Below, piece by piece: positions 52,708 through 61,802 of a DNA stretch of 64,000 bases. Every line of letters begins with the position of its first letter. Position 1 is the stretch's first letter. The translations under genes were made by a program, and so were the position numbers. The stretch comes from Streptomyces sp. NBC_01231 (GTDB taxonomy: Bacteria > Actinomycetota > Actinomycetes > Streptomycetales > Streptomycetaceae): positions 10,478,001 to 10,542,000 of the forward strand of contig CP108521.1 in the NCBI GenBank assembly GCA_035999765.1, read 5' to 3'. Below the pieces are notes generated by a model. The model did no database searches and had not been told where the DNA came from. It was given only the letters and a program-made list of their open reading frames with translations.

Positions 52708-55257
52708 ATGTCCTTCGTCAGTCGTTCCAGCAACTCCCTCGTCAGCCGTTCCACCCTCTCGCTCGTCAGTCGCTCCACCCTCGCCAAGGCGCTGCTCGGG
52801 CCGCTCGCCGCGGCACTGCTCCTCGTCGTGCTGAACACCGGGGCCATCCCGCCCTACCAGGCGTATTCCGTGGGTCTCGCGGCCGTCTACACGATCCTCG
52901 TCCTCTCGGTCAATCTGCTCGCCGGATGGGCCGGCATCTGGTCGATCGCCCACCCCGCGTTCTTCGCCCTGGGCGCCTACTTCGCGGCGTACGGCAGCAC
53001 ACACGGCTGGTCGCTGGAGCTCGTGCTGCTCGGCGCGACCGTGTGCGCCGCGGGTTTCGGGGCGTTCCTGGGGGCCGCGGGGGCCCGCTTCTCGATGCTG
53101 TACGTCGCGCTGCTCACGCTCGCGTTCACCATGGTGTCGCTGGAGGTCATGGGCCAGTGGACCGGAGTGACCGGCGGCGACCAGGGCATCCCGATGGAGA
53201 AACTGCACAGTGCCCTGGGTCTGGGCACGCTGGCCAGCGCCGGCACCCAGGCGCAGTACCTCGCGGTGGGCGCGGCTGGGATCGCGCTCGCCGTGGGCGC
53301 GGTGGCCCGGCCCAGCGCCCTGCGGATGCGGCTGGTCGCCGCCAAGTCCCATCCGATGGCCGCCCGTTCGATCGGGATCGCCCCCGAGGCCCAGTCGGCG
53401 CTGGCCTTCGCGGTCAGTGCCGTGTTCGCGGCACTGGCGGGGGTGCTGCTCGCCCTGGTTGTCGGATTCGTCAGCCCCGACCCGTTCTCCCTGGCACTGG
53501 CGATCGCGCTCATCTCCGCGTGCGTGCTCGGCGGCGCGGGCACGCTGCTGGGCGCGGTCGTCGGCGGCGCGTACCTGACCTGGGCCCCTACGGTGGCCGA
53601 AAGCGCGGGAGTGGCGCAGCCGATCCTTCAGGGGGTCGTCCTCATCACCGCGTTGCTGTTCCTGCCGGGCGGAGTGGTGCTCTTCCTCGGACGGACGGCG
53701 CGTCGGCTGCTGCGACGTCCGTCCGCGCGCCCCGCGACACCGGTGGAGCCGTCGGAGCAGTCCCCGCAACGTGTGCCGGCACCGGCGGCAACCGCGGACG
53801 AAGTGCTGCGCCTTGAGGACATCGCGGTCACCTTCGGCGGGCTCAAGGCGCTCGAGGGCGCGTCCTTGTCCGTGCGGGCAGGCGAGACCCTCGCCATCAT
53901 CGGGCCCAACGGCGCCGGAAAGACGACCCTGTTGAACGTCCTGTCCGGACTCGTCGGGGGCGGACGGGTGGCGGGCGGCGCCCACTACGCGGGCAGGCCC
54001 CTGCTGAAGAGCCGTGCCACCGCTCGCCGCCGGCTCGGCATCGGGCGTACCTTCCAACACGCCGAGACGTTCCCCGAGCTGACCGTCCTGGAGAACGTGC
54101 TCTGCACCCGTCGCCGTATCACCGCGCACGACCGGGACAGGGCCGCCGAACTCCTGGACCGCTTCGGTCTCGCGCACGTCGCGGACCGCTACCCGGCCGA
54201 GCTGCCGTTCGGCCTGCACAAGCGCCTCGACCTCGCCCGGGCACTCGCCGAGGAACCCGGCCTGCTCATCCTGGACGAGCCGTTCGGCGGCCTCGACGCC
54301 ACCGAACGCACGCTGCTGACGCGGCAGATCGTGCGGCAACAGGAACACGGCACAGCGGTCGTGATCATCGACCACGTCCTCGACGACCTGTTCGCCGTGG
54401 CCCATCGGGTGGTCGCCTTCGACTTCGGCCGGCCGATCGGCGAGGGCGACCCCGGCGACATCCTGGACGACCCCCGAGTGCGCTCCTCCTACCTCGGCGA
54501 GGGAGGCACACGGGACGAACTCCCCGCCCGCGACGGCACCGAGAGCCCCGCCGTGCACCTCGACGCAGTGGGCCACGCCTACGGCGGGGTCACCGCGCTG
54601 CGCGAGGTCGGCCTCACCGTTCCCCGGGGCAGCGTGCTCGGAGTCGTCGGCGCCAACGGCGCGGGCAAGAGCACCCTGGGCCGGATCCTGCACGGCACCC
54701 TCCCGCCCACCCGGGGCCGGCGCAACGCCGGAGGCGACCTGCGCACCGCGCTGGTGCCTGAGGGTCGCGCCCTGTTCAAGACGCTGTCCCTGCGCGAGAA
54801 CCTGGAGGTCGCCGCCTACGCCGCCGGCATCCGAGGGGCCGAGCTGCGAGCGCGGCTCGCGGAGACCACGCAGTGGCTGCCACCGCGACTGCGTGAGCGC
54901 ATGGGGATCCCTGCCGCCGGGCTCTCCGGAGGCGAGCAGCAGGTCCTGGCGATCGCCCGGGCCCTGATGGCACAGCCGGACCTGCTGATCGTCGACGAAC
55001 CGGCGCTCGGGCTGTCCCCCGCGATGGCCGACGAGGTGTACGCCCGTATCGGCCGACTCGCCCGCGAGGGCATGACGATCGTCCTGCTGGAGCAGTCCCT
55101 CGGCCGTGCCGCGTCCGCCTGCCACGAGGTGGTCGTGCTGCACGAGGGAGGCATCGCGGTCCGTGGCGAACCCGCCGACCCGACCTTCCTCGCCCGCGCC
55201 GAACAGGCCTACTTCGACGGGGAGGACGATGCCGCCGTACCGGTCCCTCAGGGCTGA
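52708..55257 (+). CDS. Triple fusion LivM-LivG-LivF: permease plus two ATPases
   Basis: An 849-residue single frame. Residues about 25-335 are a LivM permease (VNLLAGWAGIWSIAHPAFFA, LLALVVGFVSPDPFSLALA, VLGGAGTLLGAVVGG). Residues 365-600 are a LivG ATPase (IIGPNGAGKTT, LLILDEPFGGLD) whose signature is degenerate (LPFGLHKRLDLARAL). Residues 615-830 are a LivF ATPase (VVGANGAGKST, LSGGEQQVLAIARAL, LLIVDEPALGL). Family members are normally three separate proteins. With LivH one copy of this fusion would supply everything except the binding protein. The N-terminus carries three 8-residue repeats (SLVSRST-like). GGGAG precedes the ATG. Confidence 0.92.
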   Translation: MSFVSRSSNSLVSRSTLSLVSRSTLAKALLGPLAAALLLVVLNTGAIPPYQAYSVGLAAVYTILVLSVNLLAGWAGIWSIAHPAFFALGAYFAAYGSTHGWSLELVLLGATVCAAGFGAFLGAAGARFSMLYVALLTLAFTMVSLEVMGQWTGVTGGDQGIPMEKLHSALGLGTLASAGTQAQYLAVGAAGIALAVGAVARPSALRMRLVAAKSHPMAARSIGIAPEAQSALAFAVSAVFAALAGVLLALVVGFVSPDPFSLALAIALISACVLGGAGTLLGAVVGGAYLTWAPTVAESAGVAQPILQGVVLITALLFLPGGVVLFLGRTARRLLRRPSARPATPVEPSEQSPQRVPAPAATADEVLRLEDIAVTFGGLKALEGASLSVRAGETLAIIGPNGAGKTTLLNVLSGLVGGGRVAGGAHYAGRPLLKSRATARRRLGIGRTFQHAETFPELTVLENVLCTRRRITAHDRDRAAELLDRFGLAHVADRYPAELPFGLHKRLDLARALAEEPGLLILDEPFGGLDATERTLLTRQIVRQQEHGTAVVIIDHVLDDLFAVAHRVVAFDFGRPIGEGDPGDILDDPRVRSSYLGEGGTRDELPARDGTESPAVHLDAVGHAYGGVTALREVGLTVPRGSVLGVVGANGAGKSTLGRILHGTLPPTRGRRNAGGDLRTALVPEGRALFKTLSLRENLEVAAYAAGIRGAELRARLAETTQWLPPRLRERMGIPAAGLSGGEQQVLAIARALMAQPDLLIVDEPALGLSPAMADEVYARIGRLAREGMTIVLLEQSLGRAASACHEVVVLHEGGIAVRGEPADPTFLARAEQAYFDGEDDAAVPVPQG
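52717..52788 (+). repeat. 24-bp in-frame repeat at the fusion N-terminus
   Basis: Three 24-base units at 52717, 52741 and 52765 encode VSRSSNSL, VSRSTLSL and VSRSTLAK. They are imperfect copies forming the cytoplasmic lead-in to the first helix. Confidence 0.8.
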
Positions 55258-55307
55258 GACAGCCCGGATCCCGTAGCGAGGTTTCCCTTTTGCCTGAGGA
55301 GAGTGGC

Positions 55308-56648
55308 GTGCGCACAGAAGACGTGGATCTGCTGATCATCGGTGCGGGAATGGCGGGGCTGACCGCCGGCGCCCGCGCCGTCCGAAGCGGCCTGTCCGTC
55401 GCGATCGTCGAGATCGGCGCGGACGTCGGCGGCTCGGCACGCTTCGCCGGCTACGCGTGGACCGCCCCGAGCCACGAGGTCATGGACCAGCACAATCCGC
55501 GCGGAGACCGCGAGTTGAAGCGCGCACTGGTGGACCGGTTCGCCGACGGCATCTCCTGGATCCGCTCCGTCGGCGTGGAGGCCAAGGACGCACAACGCGT
55601 TCTCAGCTTCGGCCGCGGGCACCAGTTCGACACCAACCACTACATCGACACCTGCCGGCGACTGATCATCGAAGGCGGCGGCGAACTGCTGCTGGAGACC
55701 GACACCGAACGACTGGTGGTGGAGCGGGGAGCCGTGGTCGGAGCCGACCTGAGAGCGGCCGACGGCACACGCAGCCATGTGCGCGCCCGCACCACGCTCA
55801 TCGCGACCGGCGGCTTCCAGGGCGACCCCGCCCTCCGCACGGCGCACGTGCACCCCCACGCCGACCGGATGCGGCTCCGTTCCAACTCGCACAGTTGCGG
55901 CGGCGGTTACCGTCTGGCGACCCAGGCCGGGGCGGCGACCGGTCACGAGGACGCCGGTTTCTACGGCCACCTCATTCCCAGCGGCATCCCGTTCGCCGAC
56001 CCGGCGGACTTCGTCGACATGTCGCTCTACTACAGCGAGCACGCCCTGCTCCTCAATCTGCGGGGCGAGCGGTTCGTCGACGAGACGCTGGGCGACCACC
56101 TCACGGCCATGGCGCTGCTCGACCAGCCCGAAAGCCGCGGCCTCCTGATCGCCGACGCCCGCGTCTTCCGCGACTGGATCATCGGCTCGTACGTCGAGGG
56201 TGCCGTCGCCGTCGACAAGTTCGCCCTCGCGAGCAGGCGAGGGGGCCGTATCGGGCTCGCCGAAGACCTCGACGAACTGGCCTACCTGCCCGAGGAATGG
56301 GGCTACCACGGTGAGACCGTCCGCGACGCCGTCAGGCTGTTCAACGAGCACGCCTCGCCAGGATCGGCGCTCTCGCCCGGCCGGGAGCTGGACCCCCTGC
56401 CGCTGGACGAACCGCCGTACTACGTCATGGAGACGGTGCCCGCCCTCACCTTTCCGTTCCACGGCGTGCGCATCGACGACCAGGCTCACGTGCTCGGCGA
56501 AGACGGCCGGCCGATCCCGGGACTCCTCGCCGCCGGATCGGACACCGGCGGCCTGTGGCACCGCGCGTACGCGGGCGGCCTCGCCGCCGCCCTCGTCTTC
56601 GGCCTCACGGCCGCGGACACCGCCACCCAACCGACCCCGCGCACTTGA
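55308..56648 (+). CDS. FAD-dependent oxidoreductase (fumarate reductase/ketosteroid dehydrogenase fold)
   Basis: A 446-residue FAD_binding_2 protein. The dinucleotide motif is LLIIGAGMAGLTAGARAV followed by the acidic strand end VAIVEIGADVGGS. The family C-terminus is LLAAGSDTGGLWHRAYAGGLAAALVFG. Relatives introduce or remove C=C bonds next to a carbonyl (fumarate reductase, 3-ketosteroid 1-dehydrogenase). GTG 55308 follows GAGGAG, while TTG 55290 is a weaker upstream option. It follows the Liv fusion by about 50 bases. Confidence 0.87.
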   Translation: MRTEDVDLLIIGAGMAGLTAGARAVRSGLSVAIVEIGADVGGSARFAGYAWTAPSHEVMDQHNPRGDRELKRALVDRFADGISWIRSVGVEAKDAQRVLSFGRGHQFDTNHYIDTCRRLIIEGGGELLLETDTERLVVERGAVVGADLRAADGTRSHVRARTTLIATGGFQGDPALRTAHVHPHADRMRLRSNSHSCGGGYRLATQAGAATGHEDAGFYGHLIPSGIPFADPADFVDMSLYYSEHALLLNLRGERFVDETLGDHLTAMALLDQPESRGLLIADARVFRDWIIGSYVEGAVAVDKFALASRRGGRIGLAEDLDELAYLPEEWGYHGETVRDAVRLFNEHASPGSALSPGRELDPLPLDEPPYYVMETVPALTFPFHGVRIDDQAHVLGEDGRPIPGLLAAGSDTGGLWHRAYAGGLAAALVFGLTAADTATQPTPRT

Positions 56649-56690
56649 CCATGTCGTTCGACGACCTCACCACCCTCGCAGGAGCCAGAG

Positions 56691-58259
56691 ATGACAACGA
56701 TCGATCACAAGGCCTTCTTCATCGACGGGGCGTGGAGAGCGGCCTCGGGCACGGACCGCTTCGACGTGATCTCCCCGAGGTCGGAGCAGCGCATCGGGAG
56801 CGTCCCGGCCGCATCGAAGGAGGACATCGACGCCGCGGTCGCCGCGGCGCGGCGCGCGTTCGACGAAGGGGAGTGGCCCCGGCTCACCCCCGCGGAGCGA
56901 GCGGGCTATCTCTCGCGTCTGGCCGACGGCATCGAGAGGCGGCAGACCGAGCTCGCCGAGCTGATCACCGAAGAACTCGGCTGCACGCTGTTCCTGTCGC
57001 AGGTCTACCAGGCGGTGTCGCCCGTCATGAGCTTCAACTACGCCGCCGAGATCGGCCGAAGCCTGCGGACCGCCGAGGTGCGCATCAGCGACCTCTCCTC
57101 GCTCGCGGGCAAGTCGGCGGGAGGCAGCATCATCCCCATGGCGGGCGCCAGCCTGGTCGTCAAGGAACCCGTCGGCGTGGTCGCCAGCTTCCCGGCGTAC
57201 AACTTCGCGCTCCCGGCGATCGGCCAGAAGGCCGGGCCGGCGATGGTCGCGGGCTGCACCGTCATCGTCAAGGTCACCGAACCCAACCCGCTGGCGATCT
57301 TCGTGATCGGTGAGATCTGTGAGGAGATCGGCCTGCCGCCCGGTGTCCTGAACATCGTCGCGGCGCGCGCCCCGGAGTCCGAGTACCTGGTGCGCCACCC
57401 CGGTGTGGACATGGTCAGCTTCACCGGCTCGGCCGAGGTCGGCGCCAAGATCGCCGCGGCCTGCGGAGAACTCGTCCGACCGTGCGTGCTGGAGCTCGGC
57501 GGCAAGTCCGCGGCCATCGTCCTCGAGGACGCGAAACTCGAGGACGTGCTGCCCACCCTCGTCGGGGCCACCGCCGGCACCAACGCGGGCCAGAGCTGTG
57601 TCGCCCTGTCGCGCCTCCTGGTCCCGGAGTCCCAGTACCGCGCCTATGCGGAGGCCCTGGCCGACGGCTTCGCGTCGCTCAAGGTCGGCGACCCCATGGA
57701 AGCCGACACCGTGGTCGGACCGCTGGTCACCTCGCGCCAGCGGGAACGCGTCGAGTACTTCGTGGATGTGGCGCGCAAGGAGGGCGCGACGATCGCCTAC
57801 GGTGGCCGCCGCCCGTCGCACCTGGAGCGAGGCTGGTACTACGAGCCGACACTCGTCACCGACGCCCACAACCAGATGAGGGTCTCCAGGGAGGAGATCT
57901 TCGGACCCGTCGCCTCGCTCATCCCGCATCGCGGTGAGGACGACGCCATCCGTATCGCCAACGACAGTGACCTGGGACTGGCGGGCTCCGTGTTCACGGC
58001 GGACACGGCACACGGCTTCGAGGTCGCCCGACGCGTGCGCACCGGGACGTTCTCGGTCAACACGTTCGCAGCCGACCTGGGCTCGCCGTTCGGCGGATTC
58101 AAGAAGTCGGGGATCGGTCGCGAGCACGGTCCCTACGCCGTGGAGGAGTACCTCCAGACGAAGACGATCTCGATCGACCCGAGCCAAGAGCTTCCCGAGT
58201 CGGTCACCAGGAACGTTCCGCACGGAACCGGACCCGGGACGCGCGGCCCCGCCAACTGA
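56691..58259 (+). CDS. NAD(P)-dependent aldehyde dehydrogenase
   Basis: A 522-residue ALDH. The Glu general base is in LELGGKSAAIV and the catalytic Cys in NAGQSCVALSRLL. The Asn motif ASFPAYNFALP and cofactor loop FTGSAEVGAKI are present, and HGPYAVEEYLQTK precedes a roughly 35-residue C-terminal extension. It converts an aldehyde to a carboxylic acid and would follow the alcohol dehydrogenases of the island. CAGGAG lies before the ATG. Confidence 0.92.
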   Translation: MTTIDHKAFFIDGAWRAASGTDRFDVISPRSEQRIGSVPAASKEDIDAAVAAARRAFDEGEWPRLTPAERAGYLSRLADGIERRQTELAELITEELGCTLFLSQVYQAVSPVMSFNYAAEIGRSLRTAEVRISDLSSLAGKSAGGSIIPMAGASLVVKEPVGVVASFPAYNFALPAIGQKAGPAMVAGCTVIVKVTEPNPLAIFVIGEICEEIGLPPGVLNIVAARAPESEYLVRHPGVDMVSFTGSAEVGAKIAAACGELVRPCVLELGGKSAAIVLEDAKLEDVLPTLVGATAGTNAGQSCVALSRLLVPESQYRAYAEALADGFASLKVGDPMEADTVVGPLVTSRQRERVEYFVDVARKEGATIAYGGRRPSHLERGWYYEPTLVTDAHNQMRVSREEIFGPVASLIPHRGEDDAIRIANDSDLGLAGSVFTADTAHGFEVARRVRTGTFSVNTFAADLGSPFGGFKKSGIGREHGPYAVEEYLQTKTISIDPSQELPESVTRNVPHGTGPGTRGPAN

Positions 58260-58318
58260 CCTCAGTCCTCGTCCAGTTGCCCACTCCCTCTCCGCCACCC
58301 GAGCACGATGGAGACCCC

Positions 58319-59452
58319 ATGCACCACCGCCATCCCGACATCGACCCCCAGCTGCTGTCCGAGACCGAGGAACAGCGGGAACTGCGCACGGTCCTGCGGG
58401 ACTTCTTCACGGAGGAGAGTGGTCCCGAGGACGTCCGCAAGCACCTGTCCTCCCCGCGCGGACACGACGAGACGCTGTGGGCGCGGCTCGCGGACGAGAT
58501 CGGGGTGCATGGCCTGGCGATTCCCGAGGAGTTCGGCGGGTCCGGCTTCACCTTCGCCGAACTGGCCGTGGCACTGGAGGAATCAGGGCGTGCGCTGTAC
58601 TGCGCGCCACTGCTCCCCACGCTGGTCCTCGCCGCGCACGCCCTGCTGAACAGCGGGGACCAGCAGGCGTGCGCGCGCTATCTGCCGCGGATCGCGGACG
58701 GCACGCTCACCGCCACGGTGGCCGGGTTCGACGAGGCCGAGCCCGGCGTCGGCGCCGAGCGGAGCGGGCCGGGGTGGGTACTGCGCGGGGCGGCCGAGTT
58801 CGTACTGGACGGAGCCGGCGCGGATCTGATCGTGGTCCGGGCCCGAACCCCCGAGGGCACCCGGCTGTTCGCCTGCGAGCCGGCCGAGGACACCTGCCCG
58901 CGGACACCTCGCCGTGTCCTGGACGAGACGCGCCGCCAGGCGCTGGTGGAGTTCCGTGGCGCACCGGCCACACCCGTGGGCGAGTCCGGTGAGGTGACGG
59001 CGGCACTCGACGCCGGGCGGGCCGCGCTCGCCGCCGAGCAGGTCGGCGGCAGCGGCCACGCGCTGGCCGCCACCGTTCAATTCGTCGCCCAGCGCGAGCA
59101 GTTCGGGCGCCCCATCGGCTCCTTCCAGGCGGTCAAGCACCGGCTGGCCGACGTGCTGGTCGCCCTGGAGGCAGCACGCTCGGCATCCGCGTACGCGACC
59201 GCCTGCGTGTCCCTCGCGTCACCGCAACTGCCGGTGGCCGCGAGCGCCGCCGCCGCGGTCTGCTCCGAGACCTACCGCCTGGCCACGGCCGAATACGTCC
59301 AGCTGCACGGCGGGATCGGCTTCACCTGGGAGCACCCGGCTCACCTCTACGTGCGCCGGGCACGCAGCAGTGAGGTGCTGTTCGGCACCGCGGACCACCA
59401 CCGCACCCGGCTCGCCGAACTCGTCGGCCTCACCACGCGGCCCGCGGCCTGA
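58319..59452 (+). CDS. Acyl-CoA dehydrogenase
   Basis: A 377-residue flavoprotein of the acyl-CoA dehydrogenase family: N-terminal helical domain (GVHGLAIPEEFGGSGFTFAEL), a middle beta domain, and the C-terminal domain (REQFGRPIGSFQAVKHRLADV, YVQLHGGIGFTWEHPAHLYVRRA). This is the FadE type common in actinobacterial sterol and branched-chain pathways, often working as a heteromer. GGAG precedes ATG 58319. It follows the aldehyde dehydrogenase and precedes the flavin reductase. Confidence 0.9.
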   Translation: MHHRHPDIDPQLLSETEEQRELRTVLRDFFTEESGPEDVRKHLSSPRGHDETLWARLADEIGVHGLAIPEEFGGSGFTFAELAVALEESGRALYCAPLLPTLVLAAHALLNSGDQQACARYLPRIADGTLTATVAGFDEAEPGVGAERSGPGWVLRGAAEFVLDGAGADLIVVRARTPEGTRLFACEPAEDTCPRTPRRVLDETRRQALVEFRGAPATPVGESGEVTAALDAGRAALAAEQVGGSGHALAATVQFVAQREQFGRPIGSFQAVKHRLADVLVALEAARSASAYATACVSLASPQLPVAASAAAAVCSETYRLATAEYVQLHGGIGFTWEHPAHLYVRRARSSEVLFGTADHHRTRLAELVGLTTRPAA

Positions 59453-59470
59453 GCGGGCACGGAGAGCCCC

Positions 59471-61417
59471 ATGTCGCCCAGCACCGACCTCGCCCTCGTC
59501 ACGCCGTTCACCCTCGGTGATCTCACCCTCCGCAACCGCCTGGTCGCCACCGCCCACGCCACCGCCGCCGTCGCCGACGGCGCCCCCACCGACACCGACG
59601 CGGCCTACTGGCGCCGCCTGGCCCGGGGCGGCGCCGGGATGGTGATCACCGGAGGCACCGCCGTGGCCCCCGAGTCGACCCTGCCGCAGCGCTACCTGAC
59701 GGAGGCCTGGCGCCCCGAGATCAAGGACGCCGTGCGCCGCCGGGCCGAGGCCATCACCGACGGCGGCGCCATCGCCATCGCCCAGCTCGTCCACCTCGGT
59801 CGCGAGACCCTCGGCGCGGGCACCTACTACCCCCCGGTCTCCGCCGCCGCCGTCCGTTCCCCCCGTGAGGCGACCGCGCCCCACCCGCTGAGCACGGAGG
59901 AAGTGCGCCGAGTCGTCGATGCCTTCCGCGTCTCGGCGGCGAACAGTGTGCAGGCCGGCTTCCACGGCGTCGAACTGCACGCCGGCCACGGCTACCTGCT
60001 CGCCCAGTTCCTCTCCCGCGTCAACAACACCCGCGACGACGAGTACGGCGACCGAATCGCCCTGCTCGCCCAGGTGATCGACGCCATCCGCACCGAGATC
60101 GGCCGACTCCCCATCGGCGTACGGGTGTCGGTGGAACCCGGCGACCATTCCGGGCTCGGTCTGGACGACCTGACCGAGCTGCTTCCGCGCCTGTACGACG
60201 CATCGCCCTTCGCCTACGCCAACGTCACCACCGGCGTCCGCAACACCTACGTCCCCGGCATGGCCACCACCAGCCCGCCCCTGCTGGAGTCGGTGGCCCG
60301 GCTGCGTACGGCGGTGGCGGTGCCGTTGCTGATCAGCCAGGGGTTCCGGTCGGTGGCCGACATCGAGCGGGCCCTGGACTCGGGGGCCGACCTCGTGGGC
60401 ATGGCACGGCCCTTCATGGCGGACCCGGACTTCGCCCGCAAGATGATCGCGGGCGACGAGCGCTCCGTACGCCCCTGCACGGGCTGCAACGAGGGCTGCC
60501 GGACCTTCGAGCCCACCGGATCCTGCTCGGTGAACCCGGACCTCGGCCCGCCGGGAGCCACGTCCCGCCCGGCCGTACCGCTGTTGCTGACCCGGCGCGC
60601 ATCCCGCACCGGACCTGTCGCCGTCCTCGGCGCGGGCCCCGCGGGCATGGAGTGCGCCATGGCCCTCGCCCGTACCGGCACCGAGGTCGTCGTCTACGAC
60701 AGCGCCCGGGAGGCCGGCGGCCAGGCGCGTCTCGCCGCACTCGCCGCGCACCGCTCCGGCTGGCAGAAGCTCGTCGCATACCAGCGCGAACAGCTCGCCG
60801 ACCTCGGCGTGCGCGTGCTGCTCGGTACGTCCGTGACGTCCGCCGAACTGGCCGAGTACTCCCAGCTCGTGCTCGCCACCGGCGCCGCGGAGACGGTCGT
60901 CCCCGTGCCGGGGGAGCTGCGCACGCTCACCAGCACGGACTTCCTCGACCAGTACACCGACTTCGTGCCGCGTGCGCCCAGGGTGGCCGTCCTGGATGAC
61001 GGCTTCGGCTGGTGGCAGGGCATCAGCGCCGTCGAGAGCGCGCTGGCAGCGGGGGCTCGCGAGGTCACGGTCGTCACCCCCGGCACCGGGTTCGCGACGG
61101 GCCTGTCACCGGAGAACCGCACCCAGCTGATGAACCGCCTCACCGGCGCGCCGCTCCGCATCGCCGCGATGAACACCGTGACGGCCACGACGGCCGGTGA
61201 ACTGCGCCTGCGCAACGTCATGGACGGCCACGAGACGCGCCTCGCCGCCGACATCCTGGTGACCGTCGGCGAACGCCGCCCGAGACGCCCGGACTTCACC
61301 GCGGCCGACGGCCAGACCGTCCGTGCGATCGGCGACTGTGTCGTACCGCGCCGCATCGCGCACGCCCTCGCGGAGGGGCGTGCGGCTGCGGAGGCGATCG
61401 CGTCGAAGGCACCGTGA
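59471..61417 (+). CDS. OYE/2,4-dienoyl-CoA reductase-type flavin oxidoreductase
   Basis: A 648-residue three-domain enzyme. Residues 1-350 form an Old Yellow Enzyme barrel (TPFTLGDLTLRNRLV, GHGYLLAQFLSRVNN). A 4Fe-4S cluster site follows (CTGCNEGC, then C eight residues on). Two dinucleotide domains complete it (AVLGAGPAGMECAMALARTG, AIGDCVVPRRIAHALAEG). This is the architecture of 2,4-dienoyl-CoA reductase and of the bile-acid enzymes BaiCD/BaiH, which reduce an enone or dienoyl double bond with NAD(P)H. The ATG at 59471 is 18 bases after the previous stop. Confidence 0.9.
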   Translation: MSPSTDLALVTPFTLGDLTLRNRLVATAHATAAVADGAPTDTDAAYWRRLARGGAGMVITGGTAVAPESTLPQRYLTEAWRPEIKDAVRRRAEAITDGGAIAIAQLVHLGRETLGAGTYYPPVSAAAVRSPREATAPHPLSTEEVRRVVDAFRVSAANSVQAGFHGVELHAGHGYLLAQFLSRVNNTRDDEYGDRIALLAQVIDAIRTEIGRLPIGVRVSVEPGDHSGLGLDDLTELLPRLYDASPFAYANVTTGVRNTYVPGMATTSPPLLESVARLRTAVAVPLLISQGFRSVADIERALDSGADLVGMARPFMADPDFARKMIAGDERSVRPCTGCNEGCRTFEPTGSCSVNPDLGPPGATSRPAVPLLLTRRASRTGPVAVLGAGPAGMECAMALARTGTEVVVYDSAREAGGQARLAALAAHRSGWQKLVAYQREQLADLGVRVLLGTSVTSAELAEYSQLVLATGAAETVVPVPGELRTLTSTDFLDQYTDFVPRAPRVAVLDDGFGWWQGISAVESALAAGAREVTVVTPGTGFATGLSPENRTQLMNRLTGAPLRIAAMNTVTATTAGELRLRNVMDGHETRLAADILVTVGERRPRRPDFTAADGQTVRAIGDCVVPRRIAHALAEGRAAAEAIASKAP

Positions 61418-61517
61418 GCAGCCGCTCGTAAACCCATCCTCAGGCCGCCCGACGCCTTACACGACGTCGCGCGGACCTGCCCTGGCGAGGCGCTGGCCGG
61501 CTTTCGGTCACAGCCCG

Positions 61518-61575
61518 CATCCCTGTGCGTGTGCCGGCCGCTGGATGACCAGCGGCCGGCACACGCACAGGGATG
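61518..61575. terminator. 25-bp perfect stem-loop terminator
   Basis: Arms 61518-61542 and 61551-61575 are perfectly complementary around an eight-base loop (GGATGACC). It lies about 100 bases past the rightward operon and nine bases past the leftward remnant, so it can end transcription from both sides. Confidence 0.88.
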
Positions 61576-61583
61576 ACGTGTGC

Positions 61584-61665
61584 TCAGGCCTCATACACGC
61601 AGAATCCACGGCCGCTTTTGCGGCCCAGGTGGCCGACGGTGCCCCTCCACTGGAGCAGTAGCTCC
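61584..61665 (-). pseudogene. 3-hydroxyacyl-CoA dehydrogenase, C-terminal remnant
   Basis: On the minus strand the last codons read GHLGRKSGRGFCVYEA and then stop, the characteristic end of 3-hydroxybutyryl/3-hydroxyacyl-CoA dehydrogenases (G-LGRKSGRGFY-YE). The upstream part is absent; the frame runs into the promoter of the next gene. Confidence 0.65.
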
Positions 61666-61737
61666 AGTTCCACGCCGCGGGCCGGATCGCGCCCCTTCCA
61701 GCTGAACCGAATTAGGTGAGGGCCTCAAGCATTCTAT

Positions 61738-61757
61738 TGAAGTCAGTTCAGTTCGGT
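61738..61757. promoter_or_regulatory. AGTTCAG operator, copy 4
   Basis: TTGAAGTCAGTTCAGTTCGG lies 45 bases before the second alcohol dehydrogenase. It is nearly identical to copies 2 and 5. Confidence 0.65.
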
Positions 61758-61802
61758 GGGAACCTCATGGATGTCGTACGGGACCGACATCGAGGAGGAA
61801 GC

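Larger units (their letters stand above)
61418..61802. other. Region with terminator, gene scrap and operator
   Basis: About 385 bases between the flavin reductase and the second alcohol dehydrogenase. It contains a 25-bp hairpin, a minus-strand dehydrogenase C-terminal scrap and one AGTTCAG operator, all listed separately. Confidence 0.6.

Noticed and set aside
52603..55143. 846-codon minus-strand frame opposite the Liv fusion
   Set aside because: No motifs, His/Gln/Arg-rich, and it lies wholly antisense to three recognised domains.
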